A stretch of DNA of 64,000 bases, from assembly GCA_963971225.1 (NCBI GenBank), contig OZ020267.1, forward strand, positions 106,541,892 through 106,605,891, written 5' to 3'. The stretch's first letter is position 1; each line of letters begins with the position of its first letter. Made by a program: the position numbers and the translations under genes. The DNA is from Melieria omissa (lineage: Eukaryota > Arthropoda > Insecta > Diptera > Ulidiidae). Shown here piece by piece: positions 36,012 to 47,862 of this stretch. The notes under the pieces were generated by a model. That model searched no databases, was not told the origin of the DNA, and saw only the letters and a program-made list of their open reading frames with translations.

Positions 36012-36066
36012 TAAATGGGAATCGAACTCACAACCTCTGTGATGGGAGTTCAGTGCACCTACGCCC
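36012..36066 (-). other. tRNA-like sequence, B box plus anticodon-arm-like part
   Basis: On the minus strand TGAGTTCGATTCCCA resembles a T arm with B box. Upstream, CACTGAACTCCCATCACAG could form a short anticodon-type stem and GGGCGTAGGTG sits near an A box. No acceptor stem is apparent. It may be a tRNA-derived SINE relic. Confidence 0.3.
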
Positions 36067-36070
36067 AAAA

Positions 36071-37480
36071 AATAACTGAAACCCTTCCAAAAGTATCTTT
36101 GAAACTATTTAAATGACTACAACAATGCATTATTGAAAGCGTTAAATTTATAGAAATCTTTCATTCAATCAATTTACTGAACGAACTCAGACCAACTCAT
36201 TCCTACTGGGTCTGTTGCGTGCTGGCAGCTTAATTGCATTTTAAACAACCGCACAAAGTGAGTGTGTGTGTGTGTGCGTAGCTTCACTTTGTAAGTAAAC
36301 TTGTGTGCATATAAAAGTACACAAATATTTGCTTATGTGTGAGTGTTGTTTTTGCCTTTGTGTGTTTGTGTGTGTGTATGCACTTTTGTTCCAATTTTTA
36401 ATTAAAATGCAATGAAATTTTCTGCTTGTTGCGCGCACACATCGAACGCGTGTGTGCATTAATTTCCACACACACACACACACACCCCTTACTCACTCAT
36501 CAGCCATCCCGCCTCGCACCGCCTCGATTCATTTCACCACCCTCTCATTTGTGTTTTACCAACCGTTTTGTGTTTAATCACTCTCGAGTTTTATTTTAAT
36601 TTGAATTTTATTTCCATCGACGACAACAACTGACACGCGGCAATGGGCAGCGAAACGAACACGACTACGCCGCAAATCAATGTGGCAGCAATCATTATTG
36701 TAATTGAAATTGCATTTATTTTGCTTGCACTATGCACTCGTCAAAATACTTTGTAAATATACTGTCTGCAATTCAATTTGTATTTGTTTCCCGACAAATT
36801 TTCGCATTTTGTCCACTTTCCTCTATCTAAGTTTATACATTTTTATATCCCAATGCGAACTTTGCTCTCACACTTTGGACTACTTTTTGCAGTCCTGGCC
36901 TTTTGGAATTTGGCAAATTTCTGGCATGCGTTGTTGGCAATTCGAAAATATTTATGACTATTTATGTATGCACGAGTGTGTGTTTGTGTTGATGTGAAAA
37001 TTGGCAACGGCTTTTTGGCATTTGGAAAATTGCCTCAACCAGCCACTTGATGGATTGTGTTGCTTATTATTGCAAATTGCCGCATAGAGTTGCGAGTTGA
37101 TTTTATCAATTCCTATGAATTAGCTGTAATTGAATTGAAAAATAATTGGCATTAATTATGCTCGACAAGTTTTTCAAATATTTGCTTTTGGCTTGCAAAT
37201 TCATTTGGAGTTACGAAAAAATTGCGTGCGGCCGTTGTGGTGATGGCTTTAAATGGAAAATGCGCGTTGTGGCATTTCAAAATGTTTGCAGATATGTGAG
37301 GTTAATTGTGTCTAGACAACGGTGACCATAAACAACATGCAACTGTTGTCAGTTTGTATGACAATTTTATTAATTTATGGCCACAACTTTTAATTGAACT
37401 TTCTCTTGAATTTAAAAAATCAGTTAAACAGTGAATTATAGTAATTTTAAAAGTATATTTTTTTGTTGTTTGATGAAACA
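36071..37480. other. Noncoding DNA with CA/GT runs
   Basis: GT and CA dinucleotide runs lie near 36261-36275 and 36468-36485. The remainder is of ordinary complexity. One short membrane-peptide-like ORF is listed separately. Confidence 0.45.
36643..36756 (+). CDS. Candidate 37-residue membrane micropeptide or first exon
   Basis: ATG in the context GGCAATGG (purine at -3, G at +4) opens 37 codons ending at TAA 36754-36756. The first ~11 residues (MGSETNTTTPQ) are polar with an N-T-T glycosylation-type site. Then ~19 residues (INVAAIIIVIEIAFILLAL) form a single hydrophobic segment, followed by a short tail CTRQNTL. This is the layout of a single-pass membrane micropeptide, or of a signal-anchor exon if the GTAAAT at 36753-36758 is a splice donor. 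No homologue is recognised. Chance ORFs of this length are common; the clean polar/hydrophobic partition raises it above background. Confidence 0.25.
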   Translation: MGSETNTTTPQINVAAIIIVIEIAFILLALCTRQNTL

Positions 37481-37481
37481 A

Positions 37482-38284
37482 GTAGCTTGAGATCAAGCAC
37501 ATCAAACAAAAGCTTGAGATCAAACATATCAAAGGAAAGCTTCATATCAATCATATCAAACAAAAGCTTGAGATCAAGCATATCAAACAAGATCTAGAGA
37601 AAGCATAGCAAAGAAAACCTTGATATCAATCATATCAAACAAAAGCTTGAGATCAAGCATATCAAACAAAAGCTTGATATCAAGCATATCAAACAAGAGC
37701 TTGAGATCAAGCATATAAAACAATGGCTTGGGCTTGAGATTTAGCTTATCAAAAAAAAAGATTGAGATCAAGCATATCAAAGAAAAGCTTGATATCAATC
37801 ATATCAAACACAAGCTTGAGTTTAATCATATCAAACAAAAGCTTGAGATCAAGCATATCAAACAAAAGCTTGATATTAAGCATATCAAACAAGAGCTTGA
37901 GATCAAGCATATAAAACAATGGCTTGAGATTAAGCTTATCGAAAAAAAGATTGAGATCAAGCATATCAAAGAAAAGCTTGATATCAATCATATCAAACAA
38001 GAGCTTAAGATCAAACATATCAAAAAAAAGCTTGAGATCAATCATATCAAACAAAATCTTGAGATCAAGCATATCAACCAAAAGCTTGAGATCACGCATA
38101 TCAAACAAAAGCTTGAGATCAATCATATCAAACAAAAGCTTGAGATCAAGCATATCAAATAAAAGCTTGAGATGAAGCATATCAAACAAAAGCTTGAGAT
38201 CAATCATATCAAAGAAAAGCTTGATATCAATCATATCAAACAAAAGCTTGATATCAAGCATATCAAACAAGGGCTTGAAATACA
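37482..38284. repeat. 27-bp minisatellite with palindromic units
   Basis: About 30 units of the form GCTTGAGATCAAGCATATCAAACAAAA follow each other (variants have GATATC or AATCAT). GCTTGATATCAAGC within many units is a perfect 14-bp palindrome; GCTTGAGATCAAGC is nearly so. Unusual units (CATATAAAACAATGG followed by AAAAAAAGATTGAGATC) recur 189 bp apart, so seven-unit blocks were duplicated. Because 27 is divisible by 3, it is open in several frames, e.g. repeating KLEIKHIKQ on + and LLFDMLDLK on -. I treat these as noncoding. Confidence 0.9.
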
Positions 38285-38529
38285 GGCAGGAAATGCTAAA
38301 GGAGGGAATTATAAGTTTTCACTACCCTACAAAATTTGCAATGTTTCACTGTGTACAATTTACACAAATTTACACAAATTTTATACTAGAATCTGCCAGA
38401 TCTGATTTGTGGTACTAAAGTTTACATTACATTGAATGGTTAGACGTCCTTGGGACATTCACCACACACACCGAAATGGTTTACAGGTGACCACAGGGCA
38501 AGGAAGGGAGTAGGGATATGAGTACCAAA

Positions 38530-39060
38530 GAGTGGACATTTGAAGCCTCTAAGTATCTTCCAAGTTAAAATATTTGCTTTCATTCTGAGAAAAATCCTGC
38601 AAACTAAAACTTTAGTAGCTAAGAGTTGACGCAGGCTTATTCGGTCCAAAGACCAGTCAATCAGACTCTGAATATCTTTCAGATAGAAATTGTTGTATTC
38701 ATTCTAAGAAATAATCCATCAATCTTTAACTTTGGTAGGCAAAAGTTGACGCAGGCATCTTCCCACCAAAAACTAGACACTCGAAGCCTATGAGTATCTT
38801 CCAGGGAGAAATCTTTGATACCATCTTAAGAAATAATCTTTCAAACCAAAACTTTGGTAGTCGGGAGATGATGATGAGCATATTCCGGCCAAAGACAAGA
38901 CAAACGGAGTCTCTGAATACCTTTAAGGTAGCAATTGTTGCTTTCATCCTAAGAAATAATCCACCGAACTTTAACTTTGGTAGGTGAAAGTTGACGCATG
39001 CATCTTCGGATCAAAAACTAGACACTTGGAGCCTCTGAGCATCTTCTTTCGAAGCCTCTG
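38530..39060. repeat. ~120-bp tandem repeat, dimeric pattern
   Basis: AACTTTGGTAG-like strings occur near 38608, 38726, 38847 and 38970. Units alternate between TTGACGCAGGCATCTTC and other variants, and GAAGCCTCTGAGTATCTTCC-like strings precede each. Alternate units are more alike than neighbours, suggesting a ~240-bp dimer. Confidence 0.7.
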
Positions 39061-40770
39061 AGGCTCCAAGGCAAAACTCGTTGCTTATCATTCTAAGAAA
39101 AAGTTCCTCATACCAGCACTTTGCCAGCTTTTTAATTCTATAAAAAAATTTCTCACAATTTCTTGCTTTCGATTCACTTTAAAAAGACTAATTCATTGCT
39201 AAAATTTGCATCAAAAACGAATTTTCTGCATTTCGCTTCCCTCATTCCAATTGGTATTTTTGCACAATTCGCAATTAGATTTTTGTGGTTCTTTAGCCAA
39301 TCACTTTGCAAATGGTTTTTCTTTCACTTTCATTTTGCATTTGTCGCACACTTTCGCTTCGTAGTGAATTTTCAAACATTTTCGCAATGTGTTTGAATTT
39401 TTGTGGGCACTTTTGCGCGCCATTTTACTCCACTCGGGCGCATTTTCTCAGCACGACTTGACTCTGCTCAGCTCAACTCAAATCAACTCGGTCATTCATT
39501 TATTGCATTTTCAGTTTGTTTTCACTGCTGCTAAAATTTTTGTATACGATTGTTTTTTTTTTTGCGAAAAACGATGCAAAAAATCACAGTAAACAGTGAA
39601 AAACAGTAATAAAGCAAAGTTTCCATTTTGCAAATAAATTTGCATATTCAAGTTTTTGCTGCCATCCCTTTATTTTTCGTATTTTTGTTGATCCCTTCTT
39701 TTCTTTGCATTTGCAATTGTTGTTGTCGTTGTTGGTGGTGTGGTTATTGTTGTTGTTGTGCACTAGAATTGAAATTGCAATTGTGCAACTGGCAAAATGC
39801 TGCTGCTGCTGTGGTGGTAACTCCTTCCACTGTCTGTCTGTCTGGCCACAGCTGGCAGACCCCTTTTGTCGTGTGTGTATCTGTGTGTGTGTGAGAGTGC
39901 GGCATTGTGCTCTGTCTGTCGGGAACGCTTACATATTTAGGATACCGCACAGCGCACCCAGCACCAGATCGAGCGCGGACGAAACGAAAAGTAGGCAAAC
40001 GCAGAGCATGTAGAGAAAAATGAACTGACGGGGGGATAAGAGGTGAGGACATACACACACACACCCAGTTACGTGGACAATGGCGCGCGCGCGCATACTC
40101 AAACACCCAAACAATACACAACAGCGGCAGCGGCAAAAATTTACGAGGACATGTTTTATTTTTTGAATGGTAAGCAGGAGTTTTGGTTCTGCCTTTTTGG
40201 CACTTCGAAAAAGTACTTTGTGCAGCGCGAAGCATAATTTTGCCAAAAATTTCGTTGGTGATTTGGAATTTTGTATTTTTTTTTGTTGTCTGGTATTTGG
40301 TTTCAAGTGGCAGCAGAAAATTATGATGATGCCCTTTATGTTGTCTACTCTTTCTCTCTCTCTGTCCCGTTTTCTATTTGCTCAGTTCAGTGTTCTGTGC
40401 TCCACTTGCATCACTAAGCGGAAGTATAAAATTTTCCGGCTTTACGAATTGCCAGGAAATCAGTGTAAATGCTGAGAATGGATTTTCTGGCTGCTCGGTG
40501 ACGAGTAGTCAATGTTGCAAAATTTTACTGACGAGTAAATGAAAATGAAGCGAACGAGATTATAAAAACGGGAAGACATTTTCTGGATTTTGTTTTAGTT
40601 TTAAAGTTTTAATTTGCTGCAAACTCATTTAGCAAATCCCAATAGTCATGGAAGGGTTAGACTGATTTGTTTACAACATAAGTAAACGCTTAAAACTTGG
40701 ATTGCTAGATATCTGAATACGAAGACAGCCAATTTAAGCTGAACTATCCTAAGGCTGAGATAGAAGTGGA
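39061..40770. other. Noncoding DNA, ordinary complexity
   Basis: GTT/CTG triplets near 39715-39815, GT run near 39885 and CA run near 40052. A good-looking splice donor AATG-GTAAGC at about 40165-40174 follows an open stretch, but no acceptor or partner exon is identified. Overlapping frames on both strands at 39744-40306 lack domains. Confidence 0.4.
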
Positions 40771-40789
40771 TAGATCACACTTTCTGTAA

Positions 40790-42780
40790 AAAGACGATAA
40801 CTTGGCAAAGAAGGTCATGAAGTGGAAACTAACGGACGGAGAAAGACCGCCTGGTTGGCTTTCAGAGTCCTGGAGAAGAACCGTCGATTGTGAGGCTGAT
40901 CAATTGGAGTCAAGCTGAAGGAATTTAAAATCACTGGACAAATACTGAACTAACTACTGGTGACGCCTAAGCTTGGTTGATGTCTTATGTGATGTTTGAG
41001 ACTCCAATGCATTCCTCTTGAGCTTTTGAAAACCTAAACCTAACCAGACCAGAAATGATCACTGAATGATGCCTTATGTTCCATTCGAGACTTCAATGTG
41101 TCCTCACTAACGCCCTTTTACTTCCTCAACTACATTTTCTGAATGAACGCAATTCGAACTGACTTTGATAGGTTCAAGTCGAGCGCCCAAAGGTTCTTGC
41201 TTCGAAACCTTGTCAGATTTTTCTAATCAAGTCTACTTACTCGTTGCTGAACCTATCAATATGAGATCTTCAAGGTCCCAATGGTTAGATAGATAGATTT
41301 GAAAGAGGAAATGTGCACTGAGACCAAAGTTGATCTATTGTGCCCCCTACAACTTTAGAGAACGTCCCCCAGTCCCACCGACCTAATGAAGCTTAGTAAC
41401 TCACGTGGGAGAAGGTGTTTGACAGTCTTTTCTGCAAGCCAGTACTGGCCCAGGTGCTGTCTTCTACTACGGCATACCGCATCGCAGTGCAGTATGACGT
41501 GCTCAGGAGTCTCCTCCGCTGTTTCGCAGAGTCTGCAGATGCTTACCTGTTCTATCCCGATTGTGTGCATATGTTTCCTCATCCTGCAGTGCCCGGTGAC
41601 CAGTCTAAGCTGGGTTTTTCCCAGTCTGAGGCATTCTTCACTCCATCTGGAGTTATAACCTTTGATGAAGATTTTCGATTGCCTAAGACCTGTGGCATTT
41701 GACCAGTGCGCTGAGTTCCTGATTCTTTCCTCAAGTCTTAGTGACTCTGCTAGAGCGCTTTTACCCAGCCCAATGAACGGTTCTGGAGCAAGGGGGATCA
41801 TAGCTGCCCCAGTTCTAGCAAGACTATCAGCCTCCTCATTCCCCTCTAATCCTTTGTGTCCTAATGGTTAAGCAGCCCACTATATTGTCTTAGATCACTT
41901 TACGACAATTCTCAACAGTTTCTTTTGAGTCAAAACCAAACTGGCTTTGACAGGTTCAAGTCGACTTCTTCCTTCGAAATTTGGTCTATTAACTATTCTA
42001 TTTTTTTAGAGTGTATCTCTAAGGTTTGGCAATGAGAGATGTACCCACCTCAATGCATTCTTAATGTTCCCAATTGTTATGTAGTCTACAATATTGTCTT
42101 AGGTCATCTTAAGACAACTCTCAGGAGTTTCATTTGAAAGCATCTAACCTGAATGAATCCCTAATCTGATTCATGTAAAAACTTTTCAAATGTTTCCTGT
42201 AATAATTTTGCGTAGTTTTTCCGACGAAAACATTGTAAAGAAGGTGGAATTTACTAACCGGTAAAGGGAAGCCCAACGAGTAGTTCTTCCGAGTCCTGGA
42301 AAAGACGGTCCTCACAGTCGACCGTTGGTCAACTGGGATCAAGATGAAAGAAGTTAAAATCTGTGGACCAAAACTGAACTAAGTAGGTGCGAATAAGCTT
42401 GGTTCATATCTTATGTGTTCTATGAGACTCCAATGCATCCCACTTAAGCTTTTTACAACCTAAACCCTTTTTCCCGAACGACCACAAACCAAACTGACTT
42501 TGATAAGCTCAAGTTGAGTTCTTTCTCCGAAAACTTGACTACTAACTATTTCATTATTCTTGAACCATTCACTCTAAGGTTTCGCATTGAGGGAAGTACC
42601 CATCGCTTAGAGTTCTTAAGGTTCCCAATGGTCATGCAGCCTACAAAATGGTCTTAGATCGGTTTAGCACAACTCTTAGGAGTTTCATTTGAGAGCATAT
42701 AACCTCGATGAATCTCAAATCTGAATCATGTAACAACTTTCCTAACTTTTCCAGTAATAATTTTGCGCATCTCCAAAGAC
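40790..42780. repeat. Degenerate ~550-bp tandem repeat
   Basis: Shared strings in the same order mark the units: GACTTTGATAGGTTCAAG (41156, with relatives at 41935 and 42488), CCAATGGT (41279, 42626), TATTGTCTTAG (41884, 42094), AGGAGTTTCATTTGA (42125, 42680) and TAATAATTTTGCG (42210, 42755). Copies are diverged and one is shortened. The origin of the unit is unknown. A retrotransposon fragment sits inside. Confidence 0.7.
41288..41862 (-). mobile_element. 5'-truncated LOA-like non-LTR retrotransposon, RNase H end
   Basis: On the minus strand an uninterrupted frame from the insert edge (41862) to a stop at 41355 encodes the end of an RNase H domain (GHKGLEGNEEADSLARTGAA, of the classic GNExAD type) and a C-terminal region with RLVTGHCRMRKHMHTIGIEQ. 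A zinc-knuckle-like C-x2-C-x8-H-x4-C (CRLC...HVILHC) follows. This order is typical of LOA-clade elements in flies and mosquitoes. The 3' tail ends in CTATCTATC rather than poly-A. AATGGTTA flanks both sides (41280-41287 and 41863-41870), an 8-bp target duplication. The reverse transcriptase is absent, so the copy is dead on arrival. Confidence 0.8.
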
Positions 42781-44760
42781 GGACGGTAATGTCTTTTTTA
42801 TGAAACATAATTGATAACCACTAAGTGTCGAACGTCCCTTCACAACTACAACTCTTCGCCTCTTTGAAGCTAACACCACCAATTTCGAGCTCACTTCAAA
42901 GCACTTGTTTAGGGAGCCATTCATTCATATCCTTTCGCGCTCATTAAACACTTTAGATTTTTTCCACTCCTCTCCTTTGTGCTCTTCCATTTTCAGCGCC
43001 TTTTTCACAGACATTTGTGAGCGGAAGTTCGACTATGAGTTTGACAGCATATCGCCGCACATTTCGAGTGTTTAATTACCGGCTAAAGCTAAAGCAGCGC
43101 ATTCTTTCCCTCCCTCCCCCTGTTCCTTTGCGCTCTTTTCAGTACTTTGGCCGCTGCGCTGCGGTACGTACGCTTTGTCATGAATATTTTAATTGCCAAC
43201 GTCCGTGAAGACATTTAATTCTCACTTTATTATGCGGATAAAATGGGCCGTCCTTACAAAATGCTGGTGTGTGCACAAATACCGCAAACAACCCCCGAGT
43301 TCGTGTTGGCGCGCTGCATTTATGTGTTGAGTTGTGTTGCTGTTCCTCCCCTTTTCGGTGTCCCGCTTTTATATCGACCACTTCCTGTTTTGTTTACTTA
43401 GTTTATATTCGCTCTTCCTTCCTTCCTTTTATGAACTGGTCTGCCTGAAAGTGCTCGCCACCGCAACCCTTTACTTGGCGTATCCTTGTACGTGTCCGTA
43501 TCCTTGTTCGTTTTCGTGTTCGTGTTGCCTTTGTTCGTTGTGAACCCTTTGCCGTGTGTTTGACTAGTTGGTGCTTTTCGGTAATTTCCCATACCGTTCG
43601 CTCTGTCAGTTGCGCGTCCTTTGCTTGCGGCTGTTGCATTTCGTGTCAGTTTATGCCTTCAATCGGTGGTTACTACTATCCAGGACTTTGGGCTGGTTGC
43701 TGCGCTTGTCAGCAATTTTTCTTGTTTGCTTGCGTGTTGTTGTTTTCCTTTCCCACATTGCACGCTATTCTGTTGCCGGAAGTGTGTGTGGCATTTAATA
43801 ATTGTCCTTCGAACATTCCATTTTCATGCACCAAACGTGTTAACTTCGCGCATTTTTGAAAGCATTTCTTGTTGAAATTTTAATTTGATTAGCTTTTTAT
43901 CAGCCTTAAAAATTGGGCGTGTCTCATCACTTGGCACTTTTCTCAAATTTTCCCATTCATTCATCTCGTACTTTCATAATATTTTGCGTTCCATTTGCGC
44001 TTAATTTGCATTCTCCTCTGCTGTCGTCTGGCCCATTTTATCGCATATTTTCATGTCATTGTTGGCGCATGAAGTTGGCAAATGTTTGCAATTTTTACTG
44101 TCGTCGTCAAATACTAAAAAGAGTAGAAGAAGAGTAAAAAAAATTATGCAAAAAAATGGTGAAAATAGGCAGCTGAAAAAAGGAATTTGCAATGAGTGAA
44201 TGATACGATGCCAGTTGGTACTTCAACCAGCCCGCCTCGCGCTGGTTCTTGCCTGCGCTGAGTGCAGCGACAATGCCTATTGTAGTGCCGACTGCTGTTG
44301 TTTTTGTTGCAATTGCAGTGACGCAATGACAAAAGGCTGCCGGTTGACGGGCGCGGCAAAAATCAGCACAATCAACAGAGACGAAAGTGAGTTGTGCTGC
44401 ACAGAAAGGCATAAAACGAGAAGGAGCCACAAGACCCGAAGCAGCCGAAAGTAGTAGTAGCCAAGGCTGGGTTGGCATTCAAGTAAAGACTGTAAGAGTT
44501 GACAGCAAGTTGGATAGAAAATTGATGTATGACTTGTTAGTCGATTTTGGTGACTTTGGTGGGTGGGTAGAACTCAAGTGGGGTAAATGAAAAATTTTAA
44601 AGTTGTGTATAAGAAAATTTCGTGTTTAAAAGTCAAACTTTGAGTAGAAATTTGCAGCTGTAAGTAGTGGCAGTTGAATATGTTGAAGGTCGTAAAAGCT
44701 GAAGTATGTAAAGATGGATGTAAGTGAATGTTGAGGAAAAAGAAGCACATGACCTGATGA
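42781..44760. other. Noncoding DNA, ordinary complexity
   Basis: Relatively balanced composition from 43000 to 44500. Many overlapping frames of 60-123 codons lie on both strands with no domain and high Cys/Phe/Ser. I could not support a gene. Confidence 0.4.
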
Positions 44761-46990
44761 AAAGACAACTAGAAAGACGAATTGATGTACCTACTTTTCA
44801 ATGAATGACTGAATGAAACGAACTAGCAATCGAAGAAATGGTTGTGTGCAGATTTGTGGTCTCATAGACATTTGTGGTCTTATGGACAACTTATAGACAA
44901 TTAGTTATTAACAAATGTATCGAAGAAATATATGTTCCAAAAGAAGGATATACGGATTGATCAAATAACAAAAGCTTAGATGAACTGATAAAATTAGAAA
45001 TACATTCTATACTTGTAGAAGTTTAAGTAGACAAATATATGTTTAGATTTAACTTACTTATGTTTGGATTTATTGAAATATAATTTAATTGCTAAAAGTA
45101 GTCTAGAGATGTATTCAAGAACGGATGAACGTATTACTAAACGAATGCATGGACGTAACGTTAGCTATAGATTAAAACATAGATGCAAAGACAGCCAGAT
45201 AAGTGTTTTGATGTATAGAGAGAACTGTGATACAAATGGACTATGAAGCGAAAGCATTGTTAGACGAATCGGTAAACGTGGATTTTTCTAAAATGAATAG
45301 TGATTAGATGTATAGATAGATGAATATTATAGTAATGAAATACATGAATGCGATGAAAAGATAAATGTGCAAACATAAGACTGATGAATTGACTCACAGA
45401 GAAATGAAAGAACGTAGGTAATCAACAGCATGTGAGTACATGGGCTGAATAAGGAACGAGTTGAAAGGAAATGAAAATATAGACGCATGCCAGATGAATG
45501 GATGCACAGTGAAATGAACGAAAAGATGATGTATTCGCAAACGAATGGATGGGACAAACGAAAAAGTGTAAAGAATGTATATGAAAGGATGAATGCTTTC
45601 GGGTATATAAACAAATCACCCGTATCAGCCAACTAATCGTTCTTTTAGTATAGTGAGATGAAAAGATGAATGTATAGACGTATGACTGATGAATGGATTC
45701 ACATACATATGAAGGAACGAAGGAAGTATAACAGATGAATAGATGCGTAGAGAAATTAACAGACAGATTTATTAACGTCCGATTGGGTGATCAAACGAAA
45801 AAATAGGTATAATGGATTCTAAAAGAACGAATAGTTGGCTCACTCGAGCGATTTGTTTATATACACGAATCGATTAATGTATAGTGAGATGAAAAATGTA
45901 ATGTATAGATGTATGATTGATATGAATGAACTCACATAAAAATTAAGAAACGAATGATGGAAGAAATGAATGCATCGGTCTAAGAATAAATGGGCCAAAC
46001 AAGGAAAAAGTTGAAAGGATATTGTAATATAGACGTATGATAGATGAATAGATGCACAAAGATATGAACAAAGAGATGTATTCGCATGCAAATGTATGGG
46101 CCAAACACACAAATAGGTAGAATGGATATGGAAGCAACGAATAGTTGGCTGATTCGGGCAATTTGTCTTTATAGACGAATGCATGAATACACAGTGAGAT
46201 GAAAAGATGTCTATACATTCATCTTTTCATGATGACCGACGAATGAACTTACATAGAATATTACGAACGTAAGTAATCAACAGCAAATGGATAAACGGGC
46301 CCAACAAGGGTGAAGTTGAAAGGATATTAAAATACAGACGTATGACAGATGAATAGATGCACAAAGAAAGGAACGAAGAGATGTCTTCGCATACAAATGG
46401 ATGGGCCAAACGAAAATATAGATGAAATAGATATGAAAGGAACGAATAGTTGGCTGATTCGGGCCATTTGTCCTTATGACGAAGGATTATAATGAAAAGA
46501 TGAATGTATGGACGTATTATTGATGAATGAAATCACATAGAAATTAAAGAACGCAAGTAATCAACAGCAATTGGATAAATGCGCCAAACAAGGAAGGAGT
46601 TGGAAGGATATTGTAATATAGGCGTATAACAGATGAATAGATGCAAGAAATAAATAAAGAATGTATTCATATACTATTAGTTGGACAATTAAAAATAGGT
46701 AGAATATATATGGAAGGAACGAATAGTTGGTTCACTCGGGCTACATGAATGCATACCTTAGATGAAAAGATGAATGTATAGACGTATGACTGCTGAATGA
46801 ACTCACATTGAAATTCTGGAACGTGTGCATCGACATATGGATAGATATGCCGAACAAAGAAAGAGTTAAAAGAAAGTAAACATTAATTTAAAAAACGTAT
46901 GAAAGATGAATGGATGCACCGAGATATGAACGGATAGATGTATCTGGATGGACCGAACGATAAAGTCGATGAATGGTTATCGAAAAATCG
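44761..46990. repeat. ~305-bp tandem array rich in ATGAATAGATG motifs
   Basis: AATAGTTGGCT (or GGTT) marks units near 45831, 46141, 46445 and 46723, spaced 310, 304 and 278 bp. Each unit also carries GATGAATAGATGCACA, GGATGGGCCAAAC and AGTAATCAACAGCA. Shorter internal repeats on TGAATGGATG extend left to about 44760. Minus-strand frames that recur with the unit are compositional. Confidence 0.8.
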
Positions 46991-47862
46991 AACTCGACTG
47001 ATTTGTCTCAATGGTATTTCATCCGGCAATATATAATAAATATTTCTACTCGCTTCTGTCTTTGTGTCATCTACTTTCTTATCGCCCCGTCTGCACTGCA
47101 CTGCTACAACACTTTATTTTTGATTTGCTTGCTGCAGGGTGTAGAAGTATTGCTGACAGACTTAGTGGCATTCTTCTCTTTCATTTTTTTCTTTTTTGTA
47201 TTTTTTTTTTTACTATTCTCACTTGTGTGCACTGTGATATGATGCTGAAGTGTATTGAAAGCGACAGCGACAAAGTCTACAGGGAAATGTCGACGGATAT
47301 GACTGCATTACGTTGCGTTGGTCAGGCATTTGGCTGTGTTGAGAAGTCGTTCTTGTTTATTTGTGCCTTTTCATTCTGATTTTATTTTATTTTCTTTTGT
47401 TACATGCGACACATTTACAATAAGAAATTTCTCTTTCGTTATCAAAAATGCACAATGCACCAATGCACAAGCAACAACTTTTATGCAAGGCCTTGCCTCA
47501 TGTGCATACATACATACACAGTATGCCGTATAACGGTTTAAGAAATTGTGACATGATTTTACTGTTGACACAACAATGAATAAAAAATGAATTGCTGTGA
47601 AATTCTGTGAGGAATTTAATCGAATACTTTCTTGTTAAAGTTGTTGCATGTTTTTGCTTTTTGCATGATTATAAAATTGAATATTTTAAATAATAAATAA
47701 TTTGTAAATTCGTTTGATATTTAGCTATATTGCAGTAGATTTTCTGATATTAATTAAAACAATTTTGTGCATAATTTCCATATTGAAAAGGTTATACAAA
47801 TAGCTACCGGCTACTAACTCTATGAGCACCAGAAGACATACCAGATAACGACAATACAGCTA
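46991..47862. other. Noncoding DNA, no recognised feature
   Basis: Ordinary A/T-rich sequence. Frames of up to 122 codons are Phe/Leu/Cys rich and unsupported. Confidence 0.5.

Noticed and set aside
37749..38270. 173-codon minus frame and 144-codon plus frame with perfect nonapeptide repeats
   Set aside because: Both come from a 27-bp minisatellite; being open in several frames at once argues for repeat structure rather than selection.
37482..38284. CRISPR array
   Set aside because: Regular short repeats, but there are no unique spacers and the genome is eukaryotic; it is a minisatellite.
41386..41702. Plus-strand frames of 90 and 95 codons
   Set aside because: Antisense shadows of the LOA-like RNase H/zinc-knuckle frame on the minus strand.
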